Positions 12,601 to 27,300 of a stretch of DNA of 64,000 bases are shown piece by piece; positions within the stretch are counted from its first letter, which is position 1; each line of letters begins with the position of its first letter. The DNA comes from Aristolochia californica (taxonomy: Eukaryota > Streptophyta > Magnoliopsida > Piperales > Aristolochiaceae), in NCBI GenBank assembly GCA_029961685.1, contig JARWKL010000011.1:1304501-1368500 (forward strand). Direction: 5' to 3'. Below the pieces are notes generated by a model that was not told the origin of the DNA, ran no database searches, and was given only the letters and a program-made list of their open reading frames with translations. Made by a program: the position numbers and the translations under genes.

Positions 12601-15600
12601 CCTTTTCGCTTATGCTGTAATGTCTGCTATGCGGCGAAGATTTAACTACTTTTTTCATTCCTAGTTCTTTTCTGGATTTGTTGTTGCAAGGTCATTATCA
12701 AAATCTTGAAAAAAATTATGGGTAACTGCCTTTTACTTTTTTTTTTTTTTGGATAAAAGTGATAATATATTAACCGAGAAAAAAAATTACAAAATAAGAG
12801 GGCCTCCCATGACCTCCATCGCAGGGAGGGAGGTCCCTTGTTTAGCAAGCCCGTCGGCCAAAGAATTGGTGGAGTGGGGAACATGAAACCATGTACAAGT
12901 AAGGTTGGCAGCAAGGTCAGACACATGGTGGTAAATATGCCAGTGTCTCCAAGGAGGAGTTGTAACAACAGAGCACAAGTGGATGATCACGCCAGAATCT
13001 CCTCCAGCAATGAGGGGGCCATGAAGATGATCTCTGAAGGTGGCTAGCCCATGGTATAAGGCCCAAAGCTCTGCAGCAGTAGAATCTGAATCGCCAATCG
13101 GGCCAGCATAGGAGAGAAGAATATTAAGAGAGGCATTCCTGATAACCCAACCAAACCCAGCAGAACCCGAGTTACCATGGGCACAACCATCAAAATTCAG
13201 TTTACTTGGGGATGGGGGGGACCAGGGAATGCAGTTGGAGGGCGCCGGTTTCCAGCCATTTGCGCGATGCACCACCAATTGGTTCTCAGAGAGGAGCCAC
13301 TGAACGTGTTGAAATCATCCTTGGTGTGAAGCCATGCTGAGATGTGTCCCACAATCAGGTCAGTGATCGCCTTGGTTGAGAGGAGCTTAAGTTAAAGCGC
13401 CTATTATTCCTCTCCTGCCAAATGAGCCAAGGGACGTACCCGAGGCAGGTTGAGCCATCATACGACCTAGCTTGGGCATGGGAAAGTGCTGGAGGAACAA
13501 ACAGACTTCCGATAAATGTTGAGGCATACAAAATGTGATGCCAATCTGGTGAAGGATCCGGGTCCAGATTTGCCATGAGAACTAGCACTGAAGCAGCAGG
13601 TGCTAGATAGTTTCGTCCTCTTGTGAGCATAGGGACAGAGCCTATAGGGAGTGCCTTTTACTTTTTGAGACCAACCTGTCCCCACCCCATTTTCCTTTTC
13701 GTCAAATCCGTCCCCATCCCCATCCCCATATGCTTGCCCCACCCCCTCCTTGTCCCTATAAGTTGGGTTTGGGGAATTTCTCTAACCAAAACCCAGTGGG
13801 GTTTTCTCCCTGTCCCGTCCCCAACCCGCAGGGTGGAACTCGGACATCCTTGGGTTTTTCTAGATTGGGTTGGGTCAGGTGGGCTTCCCTGCAAAAATCA
13901 GACCCAATGCCCACCTACTTTTGTTGCCTCTAGAGGTAATCAAGTAAGGCTTGGTAGCCTCCCTAAGAGGGGTGCTTAAGGCTATATTTTGATGGAAGTT
14001 CAAAAGGACAATCCAGGCTCCACAAAGGGTGGGGGTATCCTTTGAGACTATCTGAGACATGTTATGAGGGTATATTCTGCTCCGGTTGGTGAGTTTGGGT
14101 CTAATGAGGCAAAACTCTGGGCTTTGCTGTGTTGGTTGAAGGTCTACTGGTGAAATTTTGATTTGTTGTTCATGTTGAAGGCGATTCAGCTGTAGTCATT
14201 AGATGGTTTTCAATAGGCATCATGCCTCCTTGAAGATTTTGGAATCTTTAATATGAAACTTTAGATTGGTATATTCTGATCCGGTTGGTGAGTTTGGGTC
14301 TAGTGAGGCAAAACTCTGGGCTTTGCTGTGTTGGTTGAAGGTCTACTGGTGAAATTTTGATTTGTTGTTCATGTTGAAGGTGATTCAGCTGTAGTCATTA
14401 GATGGTTTTCAGTAGGCATCATGCCTCCTTGAAGATTTTGGAATCTTCAATATGAAACTTTAGATTGGTGTTGTGGTCTTTCTTTACAATGGGTTCATAG
14501 CATGAGTGCAAATGATTTGGCTGATACTTTGACTAGGATGAGTGTTTCTCTCTCCCTTCCGATTGAAAGTCATACTTACCTGCTTGAAACTGGTTGACTT
14601 TTTTTTTGTTTTGGGTTGCTTATTTGCTTGTATTTTTCTGCCTTTTTATGTTTTGTTTCCCTTTTTGCTTGGCCTTTGTTTGAGTGGCCCCTTTGTAATT
14701 TGTACTCTCTTCTTCTCCTTGCAATAGAATTCTCATTATTTTCGAAGGAAAAGATGTAAACTTGCCTTGATGTCACAACTTATCCAAACGTGCTGATATA
14801 TGATGTGAAGAGATGTTAGATTATGAGGTTTGGAATTTGGGTTTTAAGCATTGAAAGTGCAGGAAGTTTAAAAAAAGAATTGCGAACAATTCTTGAAAAT
14901 ATAGTTGATGTTTTTTTCTTTCTTGTCGTGTTTAAGTGGTAATTGGGTCATTTATGTAATTAACGACAGAATTGAGTATTATTTAGGGAAAGTGGGAGAA
15001 AGGAATTGGTGTGGACACTAGTATGCCCATCGGGTCCCAGTGGACCCACCAATTATGGTTGAAGTTATTTTATAATTTATTTTATTTTATTTTTCTTGAT
15101 TTTACTGGATTGATTAGATAGTGATCTTATCTGTTTTAAATTTTAAATTTCAATTTTATTTTTAGTTTATTTTTCATGATTGTATTGGATTTGATCAAAT
15201 AGTGATCTTATCTATTTTGAATTTTAAATTTCAATTTTAGTTATTCATAATCTGCAACAACAATGTTAAAGGCAGTTTTGAAGATGAATTAATAAAGTCC
15301 CTGTTTCTTGTCTCTCCCTCTGTCTCCCCTTTCTTCTAAATTATTCTTCTCAATTCTCCCATTTCTCATTCCCAATTATTCTTTCTTCTTCTCCCTTTTC
15401 TCTCCCTTTTCCTCTTTAATCCAATAGCTAATCGACATCGCATACTTCAATTAAAAATTCGCACCTTGTCTTGCATCAATTTGGTATTAGAGCCAAAATC
15501 CTGCCTCTTCTTTCTCTCTCTTTCTTTTCTCTTTTGACAGCTCAACCATCTCCTGCATCAACAAAACCTCCCTCCCTACCCCAACTGCCGTTGAAGCACT

Positions 15601-16452
15601 TCCCCCACAAGTCAGAGTTGACGATCACCTTTGACAAGCAATCACTTGCGTTAGCAACCCAACCCAACCAATCCTTCTTCTTCTGCATCGGCTACAGAGA
15701 AGTCGACGTTTCTCCTTAGTCGTCCAGCTAGATCTGTCACTGAACCTCACGCCGGGGACTTCTCCAGCCAGATCCATTGCCGTTACCGAGAGGGATCAGT
15801 CACAAAACCTTCCGCAAAACCATTGCCGATCAGCCAATCAGATTGTCCCGCCATTTCTTCCGCCCTTAAGCCGTCGTTTTCTGGCACCAGTCCACCAATG
15901 ACGCAGTCCTCCGAAGCATCTCGCCAACGACTGAGCAACTTCCTCCCTTTGCCTCCACCGTCTCCAGCCTTCGCTGTTGCACCGGTCATTGTTGCAGGAT
16001 ACAGTCGGACATTTTCATCTCTCACCGATGCTGCTGAGATCCACAATTCGTTGAAATCCACGATTTCTCTGTCTGCCACCATTTTCGTTGCTGTCGTCAA
16101 CTCCACAGGCCACCTCGACAACTATTCCCAACGCTTCTCGCCAACGCTGCAGTCTCCCCTCTGCCCTGATACTACTCTCGTGCATGTGCATGAATTCACA
16201 TGTACAAACAAAAATTCTGAATAAAAGAAACAAAAGCACACATATCTACTATATATATAAAATTTTTGCGCCTCCCCCTTTTGTGAGTTTTCTTTTGCAT
16301 TCAAATAAATCGGGATCCCATTTGTTGAGGTACTATCCAAACCCCAAGAGCCAAACTCAACAGGGTCGAGTTTTTCAACATAGGGAGAATTGGTAGGGAC
16401 ACTAGTATGCCCATCGGGCCCCAATGGACCCACCAATTATGGTTGAAATTAT

Positions 16453-16491
<39 letters not shown>

Positions 16492-19400
16492 AGTTTATCT
16501 TTCCTTATTTTATTTAATTTGATCAGATAGTGGTCTTATCTATTTTGAATTTTAAATTTCAATTTTAGTTATTTATAGGTTGTAACAGCTTGTTGAAGGT
16601 AGTTTTGAAGATGAATTAATAAAATCCCTATTTTTGGTCTCTCCCTTTTCTTCTTCCATTTCTTCTTCTTTCTTTTCTATTCTTCTTTTAAATTATTCTT
16701 CTCATTTCTCCTATTTTTTCCCCCAATTCTTCTTTCTTCTTCTCTATATTCTCTCCCTTTTCCTCTCTAATCCAACAGCTAATCGACTTTGCATACGTCA
16801 ATTAAAAATTCATGCCTTGTCCTGCATCGGGAAAGAATTTGAGATTGGGATCAAGCTAAGGTTGGGTAGGGGCAGAACTAGAAATCTTCTACAAGCTGGG
16901 CTACCAGTTTATTGGGTACTGAGCAGGAGGGTACTGTTTTGCACAAACAGTTGCTAGTGGGACTGAACATTATCTAGATGGAGAATTTCAAATATAGATG
17001 GGGCCAGAACTCCCTTGGCTATGCCTTTGGACTCTAGTAAGGGAATGATTTGGTTGTATTTTGAAATATCTAAATGGGAATGGAATAAAATGAATTAAAT
17101 GATAGAAGGAGAAGCAATAATTAGGTTATCATGTTTTATGTCTTGATTAAGTCTGATGTTTCAATTTTTATCTTCAATTGTTTACTAGTTTGAGTCTTAG
17201 TCCATCTAAAAATGACTAGCTGAACTTAGGAGGCCTTTTGCTAACTAATAAACATATGATCTGTCAACTCGGAAGCAGTGTGGGACTAGTATCCCACAAT
17301 AAGTCCCACTCATAGACAACTAGTTTGGGATGTGGGCACAAGTTATTTGTTACTTTTAACCCACCATGTTGTTTTACTTTGTGAGGTGGAAACCCTTTGT
17401 ATGTAAAGGTCTTGCAACTTTGTTGATCACTCAGGTGGAACATCAGCACTATCATTGCCAACTTTTTGTTAGATTAGGGGATTTTACTTAAATGGTTCTA
17501 CCTAAAACCTTCTTAATAATGTCAAAATAGTGACAAGTTACTATGTGACTGTCTGGGTAGTACTTGATTTAGAAGCAGAAAATTTATAATAGGCAGTAAT
17601 TCATCTAAAAGAAAAGTCAGTGAACAATGACTTTTCTTTATAATTATGTTGTCCTGCATTCTTTACCCTCTCAAATATATAAACATACCCATTTTCTGAA
17701 TTTGTTGTGAACTATAATAAATTTTGAAGATCTGGCAGGTCAAGCCGAGGGCCCACAGCTGATGGTGATCTTGGTGTTTGTATAAGTGCTCCTGGTGGGG
17801 CTGTGGCTCCTGTTCCTACATGGACCTTACAGCGGCGCATGCTTATGAATGGAACTTCCATGGCTTCTCCATCTGCTTGTGGTGGTGTTGCTTTGCTCAT
17901 TAGTGCAATGAAGGTTGGTCACACTTCTCATAAAAAAAATGTTGTTTTTTTTGCACTTATAATTGCAAGTGAATCACTTCCATTTAGTTTTCTAAATTTC
18001 ATTGAAATTTCCTGTGTTTGAATCTGTCTGTAATTAATGAATATTTGTAGGCAGAAGGTATTTTTGTTAGCCCATATACAGTGCGTAGGGCACTTGAAAA
18101 CACTGCTGCCCATGTAGGTGATTTGCCTGAAGATAAATTATCTACTGGCCAAGGGCTTATGCAAGTTGACTGGTTAGTGTTTGATAATTTCTCATGCTAG
18201 AAATTGCCTCTGTTGAATTGTTTACGATAGTTCTGGATTCCTGGGTGTCTGTGGATCTTGCTAACTTGTAAATTATCTCCACTACAGGGCACATGAGTAT
18301 ATCAGACAATGTAGGGGTCTTCCATGTGTTCGGTATCAAGTTACAGTCACTCGAGCAGGGAAATCAAGTTAGTCAACTTTTGGTTTCTCTAGCGTTTTGT
18401 AGCTATTTCTGCAAATTTGAACTCCTTGAACTGAAAGTGTTGTGCCTGGCTAGGACTTTTTCATTTCAATAACAGTGGAAAAGCTTCTTTTGCAGGGATC
18501 TTTTTTGAAAAATGTCACTTTTGTGGTTTAGTAAGATACTTGATCATACTATGAAGATAAATTATCTTGAAATGTTTAAAATTGTCATGGAGGTGATTTA
18601 TTTACATTCATATTTCTCTACTATTTGCAGCTCCGTCCTTTCGAGGTGTTTATCTGAGGGAGGCTAGTTGCTGTCATCAGACTACTGAGGTTGAGTTTGC
18701 ATTAACTTCAGAAATGCGTCTCTAGTGACTATTTTCACTTATGAACTTGTGCTCTCTCTCTCTCTCTCTCTTTCTCCCTCTGTGTGTGTGTGTGTGTGGA
18801 TATGTGTGCATGGATAGTTACTGGATAAAGAGATAATAAGGTTGGTTTAATTCTAGCTATAGATTCATGGTTATTATGGCTGACCTACTGGTTGGATAAA
18901 CAAACACTGCTCAAGTTATGAACAAACAATAATTTGAGTGATCCTTGTGATGGTATAAAATTTGTGGGCCCCCCAGAGAAGTCAACATAGTTGGAAGAAT
19001 TTCTCTCAGCATAGTCCCAGGCCTGTTGTCTGCTAGTACATGTACTTCTACCATCACATACTAATTCTATAATTGTGCTCCTTGCACTTTTGGCAGCATC
19101 TTACTGGGCTGGTTTGGTGGTTTATACTTTGTAGGTTGCATAATATCATATGTTTGCTTCCATTTAAAAAAAAAAAATCCATTTGAAAAAATATCATCTG
19201 TTTGATTTTATGTTTACAACTAAAACTCAGATTAGAGGTGCTGCTGACATTTTTCTCTGCTTTGCATTTCTTTTACTGGCACTTAAATTACAAGGTATAT
19301 ACTTTTGCAGTGGACTGTGCAAGTTGAGCCCAAGTTCCATGAAGATGCCAATAACTTAGAGCAGCTGGTTCCTTTTGAGGAGTGTATTCAGTTGCTCTCC

Positions 19401-22400
19401 ACTGAAAAATCAGTTGTTCGTGCACCAGATTATCTTCTGCTGACTCATAATGGTCGTAGCTTCAAGTTGGTTTTCTTGATCCCTTCTTTTACTTCTATAT
19501 ACGGTGTAAACTTATGCCTATTGTTCAAAATTCGACCAAAACCAGGAAACACATTTCACTCTGATCAGGCGATGCTAATATAACTTAAATACTATTTTTT
19601 TTTGAATGCTAAACTAGGATACTAGAAGTTCCCAAAAGAGTTTATGAATATCTTAGACTAAATTTTCTACATGAAATGGTGAATAATATATTGCTAAATA
19701 TTTTTCTCCTTTTATTTTGCCCGTGGTATGCTGAAGTTTCTTGCCGGGTGCAGCACCTGCTCCTAAAGCACTGCTCAATGGCATGGCTCCAGAATTTTAT
19801 AAGTTGAAAACTTATGGAAACAAAAAGCGGTTTTATTCTTCTGTATCAGTTTTGATTTTTAGGAATTATGTTTTACCTGTTGTAAGAAAAGGCTGTGAGT
19901 TTTTAGTTACTGCCATTTTTTTGAATTGCTTGACTTAATCTACTTGAACACCTTTGATATATGAAAATTTGTACATTATAAAGATACAGCTTTTCACACA
20001 GGCCACTTTCAGTGACCAGAGCACAGTATTTCTACTCTAGCAATGTGGTGACCACCAGGTTGACCCATTGTTTCAGATGAAAATGATCTGTTTGCATGTC
20101 TTATGGAAACCCCGCTCTTCCCCCCCCCCCCCCCCCCGGTGTTCACCAAGTACTGTCCTTTCTAATAAATTTTTTTCAATGAACTGTGAGCAATCGTCTA
20201 TTTGTTGTCTGAGAAAGTAGTGCATGTAACTAAAACATAAAGAGTCAGAATGAGATGTCCAAGGTTTATAGCTTTGCTTATGACATTTGACTAAAACATA
20301 ATCAGTTAATTGCTTTTTCTTTTTCGTCCTTTCCAAAACACTATGTGACCTGCTGGTTTGCAGAAAATCTCGTCTAGATGGTTCTTTGTTAAACAGAAGC
20401 AACTATATTTTTTCTATTTTCTCAACTTTTTTTTTTTTTTTTTTGAATGTTAAAATCCATTGGTGAGATTTGAACACAAGGCTTCAAACTAGGAAACTCA
20501 AATATACCATTGAGCTAAAAGCCCAAGTCATTTTACTTAACTTTGTGGTAATGAAGATAAGAAGCTTCCCACATTTGACCATTTCCTTCACTCCTCTTTT
20601 CAGAGGTATTCAGTTTTTTAGAGATTGGCTTTTGTTTTTCAAATCTTATGTAAGTATTTTTTTTTTTAAAATTAATGTTTCTACCCACTGTTTGCACTTT
20701 GCAGCATTGTTGTGGATCCAACTAGTCTTCATGATGGGGTGCACTACTATGAAGTCTGTGGCATAGATTGCAAAGCTCCATGGCGTGGTCCTCTTTTCAG
20801 GGTGCCAATCACTATAACAAAGCCTAAGATTTTAAAAGATCAGCCCCCAGTTATATCTTTTTCTGGACTACCATTCGTACCAGGTACTGATATCCAATGT
20901 CATTTGACTGCGAGTTTGAGTTGATTGTCTTTTCTTTTGCCTGTCTTTTGGAACAGCAGAGATAGCTTCTCGTTTTATTCAATTATCTTTAACTAGGATA
21001 ATTATATTGCTTTAATAGGTCATATTGAAAGGAAGTTTATAAAGGTTCCACTAGGAGCTAGTTGGGCTGAAGCAACTATGAGGACATCAGGATTTGATAC
21101 TTCACGAAGGTTTTTTGTTGACACTGTGCAAGTAAAAAAGACATAACCTACCCTGATTATCATATCATTACATTTTGTGAAAAAAATTCATTTCATTCGT
21201 GTTGTAATGTGATGCAGGTTTGTCCTTTGAAGAGGCCAATAAAGTGGGAAAGTGTTGTGACCTTCTCATTTCCTTCTCTCAAGAACTTTACCTTTCCAGT
21301 AGAAGGTGCTCAAACAATTGAGCTAGCAATTGCCCAGTTCTGGTCAAGTGGAATCGGAAGCAGTGGAGCCACTACTGTAGATTTTGAGGTATCCTAGATG
21401 TCAATGTTGGTGCTAGGTTAATCCCAATAATCACTTGTAACCACTGCATTTTCCTGATATTAACCTATGTGCTATTATTCCCAGTAACACTAGATTACTT
21501 TAGCTTCTATTTTTCCATGTTTATTGCTTGATAGTTAATTTAGGTGAAACAAAGAGCATCCAAAACTGAAATCTGAGCATCCTAGGAAAAGGATGTTTCT
21601 GCGTGGAAGTTAACTTTGCCATTTATTATGGGAGTTAAACCATGTAATGTCTAACATAAATTAATATAAGGGTAAATGTTCTAATGATTTCATATCAAAC
21701 TAAATTTACATGACAAAAAAATATCATTTGGAATCATTTGTAATATCTATTGTAGTTTTTCCTGAGCTAACTTCTTAATGCAAGATTCTGTTGAGTGATG
21801 CCCTCAGCAAGACTTTTTCTCCTAATTCCAGGTAACGTATTTGAAACAAATGAATAAGAGATTCATTTAAAAAAAACAAATGAATAAGAGATTCATTTAA
21901 AAAAAAACAAATGAATAAGAGATACAAAGACATTCATTTGAAAAAAAGAGATACAAAGACATACTAGCTCATCATTTAACAGCAAGAGTGTGAAGAAAAT
22001 TAGAACATCAACCAAAAGAGTATACCTAGTGGGGTGGAGTTTCCTTCAGCTTGGCGTTGTTGGCTTCCTATTTCTATTGAATCGACATGGCTATTGCATA
22101 AAGTGAAATGTAATAGCATACATGGAGACAAAGCACAATTTTTTTGCATTTGATGAAGTGTATAAAAAGCAATGGGGCCCCACTTCCTGCTTGCGTTACT
22201 TGTATGACTGCTTTAGAATCTCCTTTGCCATTGACTATTTGTAATGGGTTGAAGAATCTTACAAAGAACCTAATCCCTGATAAAAACAAGGAATCTAATT
22301 ACTCATTGCTGCACTAGGCTGGGATTACATGTAAAGTCCCGTTCTTGAAGGTTTAAGTCAAGAGAATTGAAGATTAGGGAGAGAAATTGATCGCACAATC

Positions 22401-24276
22401 TTAAAGTTGAGAGGAAAAGTGTATGTTATGCTTGTCTTCTTGTGCTCCTTTCAGTCATGTTTTCTGAATTTTATTGGCCATGGGATTTTTTTAGATTCAA
22501 TTCCATGGTGTAAACATCAACCAAGAGAAGCTGACATTTGATGGAAGTGAAGCTCCTATAAGACTTGATGCAAAAGCTCTCTCGTCAACTGAAAATCTTG
22601 AACCAATTGCTGTCTTGAACAAGGTATATTTTCTCCATCTCTATCTTCAATAAGATATAAACACCTACCATTTTTATTTTCTTTTTTTAATAAAAAAGTA
22701 TAAACTCATAATATGCAGATAAGGATACCTTATCGCCCTGTTGACTCTAATCTGTCTCCTCTGTCTGGGCACCGAGATAAGTTACCTTCTGGAAAACAGA
22801 TACTTGCATTAACATTAACGTGAGGTTTTGACCTAATACTTTTTTTCCTGCCTACTTCCAATTGAGTATGTTTGTATATAACAGAGTCTTGCCGTTGTTC
22901 CCTTCCGATCTACAGTTACAAGTTCAAATTGGATGATGGTGCTCAAGTGATGCCTCAAGTGCCATTGCTTAATAACCGTATATATGATACTAAATTTGAA
23001 TCACAATTTTACATCATTTCGGATTTGAACAAGGTTAAATGCTACTTTTAGGTTCTTCAGTCTACTGTTTGTGATTCCTTGTTGTCCTCTACTCATTGCA
23101 GTGCTTTTTTTTTAATTTCATTTTATTTTTTAAATTACTTTTGCTGTCATTTACAGCGTGTATATTCAATGGGGGATGTCTATCCAAAATCTGTAAAACT
23201 TCCTAAGGGAGATTACAATTTACAACTGTATTTAAGGTACCCTCTCTTTCTTGTTCACAAGTGGTCTATTTTTTGAGAGCTGTGATAATTATTAAATATA
23301 AACGAAAAACCTTTGTAGACATTCTGGTTGATTTGGTTCAACACTGGTGAATGATGTACATATCTTTGTCTGTATATGTTTCTTTGTTTCCGTAAAGAAG
23401 GAAATAGGTAAAACATTTATGTTTTTTACATCTGAAGTGCAAATTAAAATGAAAATCGTTGGTACCCTTTTAGGTTGACAGCTCTTTATATGAATCTTTT
23501 TATATTCATTTAATATTTTTATTAAAGTTGGGTCTTGGTTCAACCTAAAACAACAAGCCAAAGTTGAAAAACCTCTTCCCAAGTAACAAGCACAAATTTT
23601 TATTTTTATTTTTTTAAGTGAATAAGCACAGAATCTTTCTAATTCTGGATCCATGTGGGTTTATTTTGAACTCTCCCCCTCACATGTGGGTCTTCTTTGG
23701 CTCCTATATGTCGATAATTTTTGGGTCGAAGCCCATGTACAAGTATTCACTCTGATACTATGTTAAAATTGGGTTTAGGTGTATTCCAAAATGACTAGCC
23801 ACAGTTAGTTGGTCTCTTCCCAAGTAATATGCACAAAATTTTTCTAATCCTGGATCCAAGTGGAATTATTCTGAACATAGCTGTTGAAGAAGCTGTTTAA
23901 GAAAGGATTTGTCTATATGTCAAATCATTTAGATGAAAACCTTTTAGGATTTTACCATTGTTTCAAGCTACTATTGTTGAAAGAAAATGAAGACAAAAAA
24001 CAAAAAGGATTCTGCAGGCAGAAAGTTAATTGTTAATGTACAAATGTGATTTACTATATGATCATTGTTTTCTTCATGAAGCTCTTTAGTTGACTGTCTT
24101 CCATTTCAGGCATGATAATGTACAGTACTTGGAGAAGATGAAGCAATTAGTCTTGTTCATTGATCGTAGTTTGGAGGATAAGGTAGACTTCAATCCTTTC
24201 AATTGGCACATGGATAACGCGGAGATTTATTGCAAGTTTTGCAACCCCAAGGATCATTGCTTAAACTTGAATTTTT

Positions 24277-24330
<54 letters not shown>

Positions 24331-27300
24331 ATCATGATCAGACGGAGATAGTGTTTCGCATGTTTTGCACCAAATGGTTTTTCGTATTGGATCAGCCCTC
24401 ATATACACAGCTAATCCAATACGAAAAGCCATTTGATGCGAAACGGCTATCTCTGCCGTCCTATCATCATCGGCCGGCTGAGATAGCCATTGATCGGACA
24501 GTTGAGATAGCCATTGATCGGATGGCTGAGATAGCGTTTTGAATATTTCGCACCAAATGGCTTTTTGTATTGGATCATCCCTATATATATTTATATTTGC
24601 TAGAAGTTACATTTTTTCCTCCTTTGCGATTTGAAGGAATTTTTAGCCTGTCCTATTCTCACAAGATTATAAATCAACGGATTTGGTTATTACAAATTCC
24701 GAATTCATGATAAAAGCATAAGTAAGTAATCTTAGATTGTAAGCAGGCAATATGGCCTAGAAGTAAATATTCTCTTTAGTTCTAGAAATGCCCCATATTC
24801 ATCATTTGCCAGAATATGTTTCTATTTTAAGGAATCTAGGAATGATGAAGTTAGAACATCCGATTTAGTTTTGTATTACAGAAGCTTGATATGCCTTTGA
24901 CTAATCTGGCTTCTTGTATAACTGCCCAGCACTTGTCCATTGTAAGTTTCTGCTCTGGTACCATGTTGATTTGATTATAAAGATTAAGGCTTTATGATGT
25001 CAAAAAAGAGAAACTGGGATGCAGAACTTAGGACAGAACGAGGGCAAATAACTAAGATTTTGTACTTTAGAGAGGAGGTATGATGTGAAGAAGAGGAGAG
25101 AAAAATGAAAGGATGAGGAGTCGAGAGATAGAAGGAAAGAGAGTTCTTGTTGAGGTAGGCTATCTACTTGACACTTCCTTTGGTTTTATGTTGATAATTT
25201 CAAATAAATACAAGAAAAATATTTATCTTTCAAACCAGACTAAGAGATGTAGAGTTGGAGAGCAGCAAGTTGTTATACAATGGGATGGTTTACGCATTAA
25301 ACCAGACCAAACATTCTCCTGCTTGTATGATCTATTATTTATCCTTATCTTCTCTTTTTAAAAAAAATGTTCGTTCATCAAGTCATAAGTCACATCTTGA
25401 TAGTTAAGCCAGTTTTCAAGGTATTTTCTTCATTTTCTGAGGGGACCGTTCTTGATGTTTCTTTGTGCTATTATAACAAATGACTTAAAGACCACCTTGC
25501 CAAAGAGGGAGATGCCCAGCAGCACTTGTTGTTGGGAATTCCCTTTTGTTGTAAGCTTGAGGTTTTGGGGCATTCCCTCTACCTATCTTTTAACTGTTTT
25601 CAAATAAAACATTATGTGGAATAAGAATTTTGGTTGTGATTTTGATGCAGGAAGTCATTCGTTTGAGTTTTTTCTCTCAACCAGATGGACCCATAATAGG
25701 AAATGGTGGCTTTAAATCCACAATCTTGCTTCCTGGGTAGGCTGAACATTCTGATCATGAACTTATTATGTTTCATGTGATTATTCATAGTGATAATGAT
25801 ACGATTTTATGTGCATTTTTAGGGAAATGGAAGCATTTTATGTGGCTCCACCACCTAAGGACAAACTCCCAAAGGTCTCTCTCTCTCTCTCTCTAGTACA
25901 TTGAAGCATTTCTTAATTTCTTGTCTAATAAGTTTGGTCCTGACATTTGCAGAGTTGTCCAACCGGCTCCTTGTTAGTTGGGGAAATTTCTTACGGGAAG
26001 CCATTTATTGGAATAAAGGAGGGCCATAATCCAAAAGATCGACCTGTATCGTACGAAATTTCATTTTTGGTGCCACCAGCCAAGGTCAGAGGAATAACTC
26101 CCTTTTCATCCTTTGGATATTTTTTTTCTCTTACATTCTTGAATAACACTGCTTTATGTAAGAGGGAAACCAATTATAGATCCTACGGGGGACAAGGATA
26201 AGCTCATTAGAAGGACGAAAAAAAGCACCAAAATTTGTAATGATACAAAGACAAGAAAAATCCTCAGATGAGAGAAGGTGGTAGAACGACTTCTCTCTAA
26301 TAGACCCCTCAGTAGATAGGAAATAAACCTTCAATTTTGGCCAATATACAGACTTGCAAGCAGGTTCTGTGGGAAGTCAGCTGAGTCCATGGCTACCTTA
26401 AATATATATGATAAGTGCAACGAGTGAGAACAGTCTAATTCTACCTATCTGCCCTTAATGGATTATGTTCAATCTTAGTGCCATAATGAAGATAAGGCTT
26501 CTGCTCGTGTTGCCTGTATGTGGTTAAAGGAGTCTGAAAATCTGAAGCACCTGAATTTTCTTGAGAGCTACACCCCAGGTGAAATTGGAAGAGAACATTA
26601 TTTCTTTTCAGTGTGATCTGCCTTCCTCTTCACAGTGGATTGCCAAAGATTTCTTACAGAAGCAATGGGCAACTCAACAGCTCTAAGTTTACTGCTGCAC
26701 TTAAGATGATTATCTTGTAAATTTTTTATATTATTTGAGACAGATAAAGCTGTTTTCAGTAAAGTGTTTGCTGGTGTCTAACCACAAGCACCATGATCTG
26801 GTTGGACCCATCAAGTCTACTGTTAGCGAAGTGGTTACGTACCTCAAGTGCAAAAGGGCAACAGCATGTTTTTATGAAACAGATTTTCAGAACATCTTAA
26901 TTATGTCTTAACTAAACAATTTTAATTTTCTTGTGGCAGCTTGATGAGGACAAAGGGAATGATAGTCCTGGTTGCACTGAAAGTGTCCCTCAACGTTTGG
27001 AAGAAGAGGTGCTACAGTTAACTTTAGACCCATGTTCTTCGTTGTACTTCTTTTTGCAAATATGCCTTAAAGTTTCTATTGCCATCATTCTCATTGTACT
27101 TACAGGTTCGAGATGCCAAGATAAGGCTGCTTTCAAGCCTGAAGCAAGGAACGGATGAGGAAATTGCAGCTTGGAAGGAGCTGTGTACTTCTCTGAAGGT
27201 AAATCTTTTGTTTTTTGCTACTGTAGGAGCAAGCTTTTAACTACATTGAGATTGTCTAACAAGGAACGGTACAAGTCTAACATGGATTAAGACCAAGATG

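Larger units (their letters stand above)
11116..17738. other. TPP2 intron 11 (6.6 kb) with four element insertions
   Basis: Separates the exon carrying the oxyanion Asn from the exon carrying the catalytic Ser. Contents annotated separately: solo TRIM LTR (11745-11862), LINE (12742-13651), duplicated LINE RNase H fragment (14030-14740), LTR element without domains (15007-16828) and another solo TRIM LTR (17183-17315). From 13667 to 13975 there is a pyrimidine-rich stretch with repeated CCCCATCC words. The rest shows nothing recognisable. Confidence 0.75.

Noticed and set aside
19741..19938. Open frame in TPP2 intron 16 beginning [17 protein letters not shown]
   Set aside because: It resembles LLNGVAPG of exon 9 only slightly, and joining exon 16 directly to exon 17 gives an unbroken family sequence.
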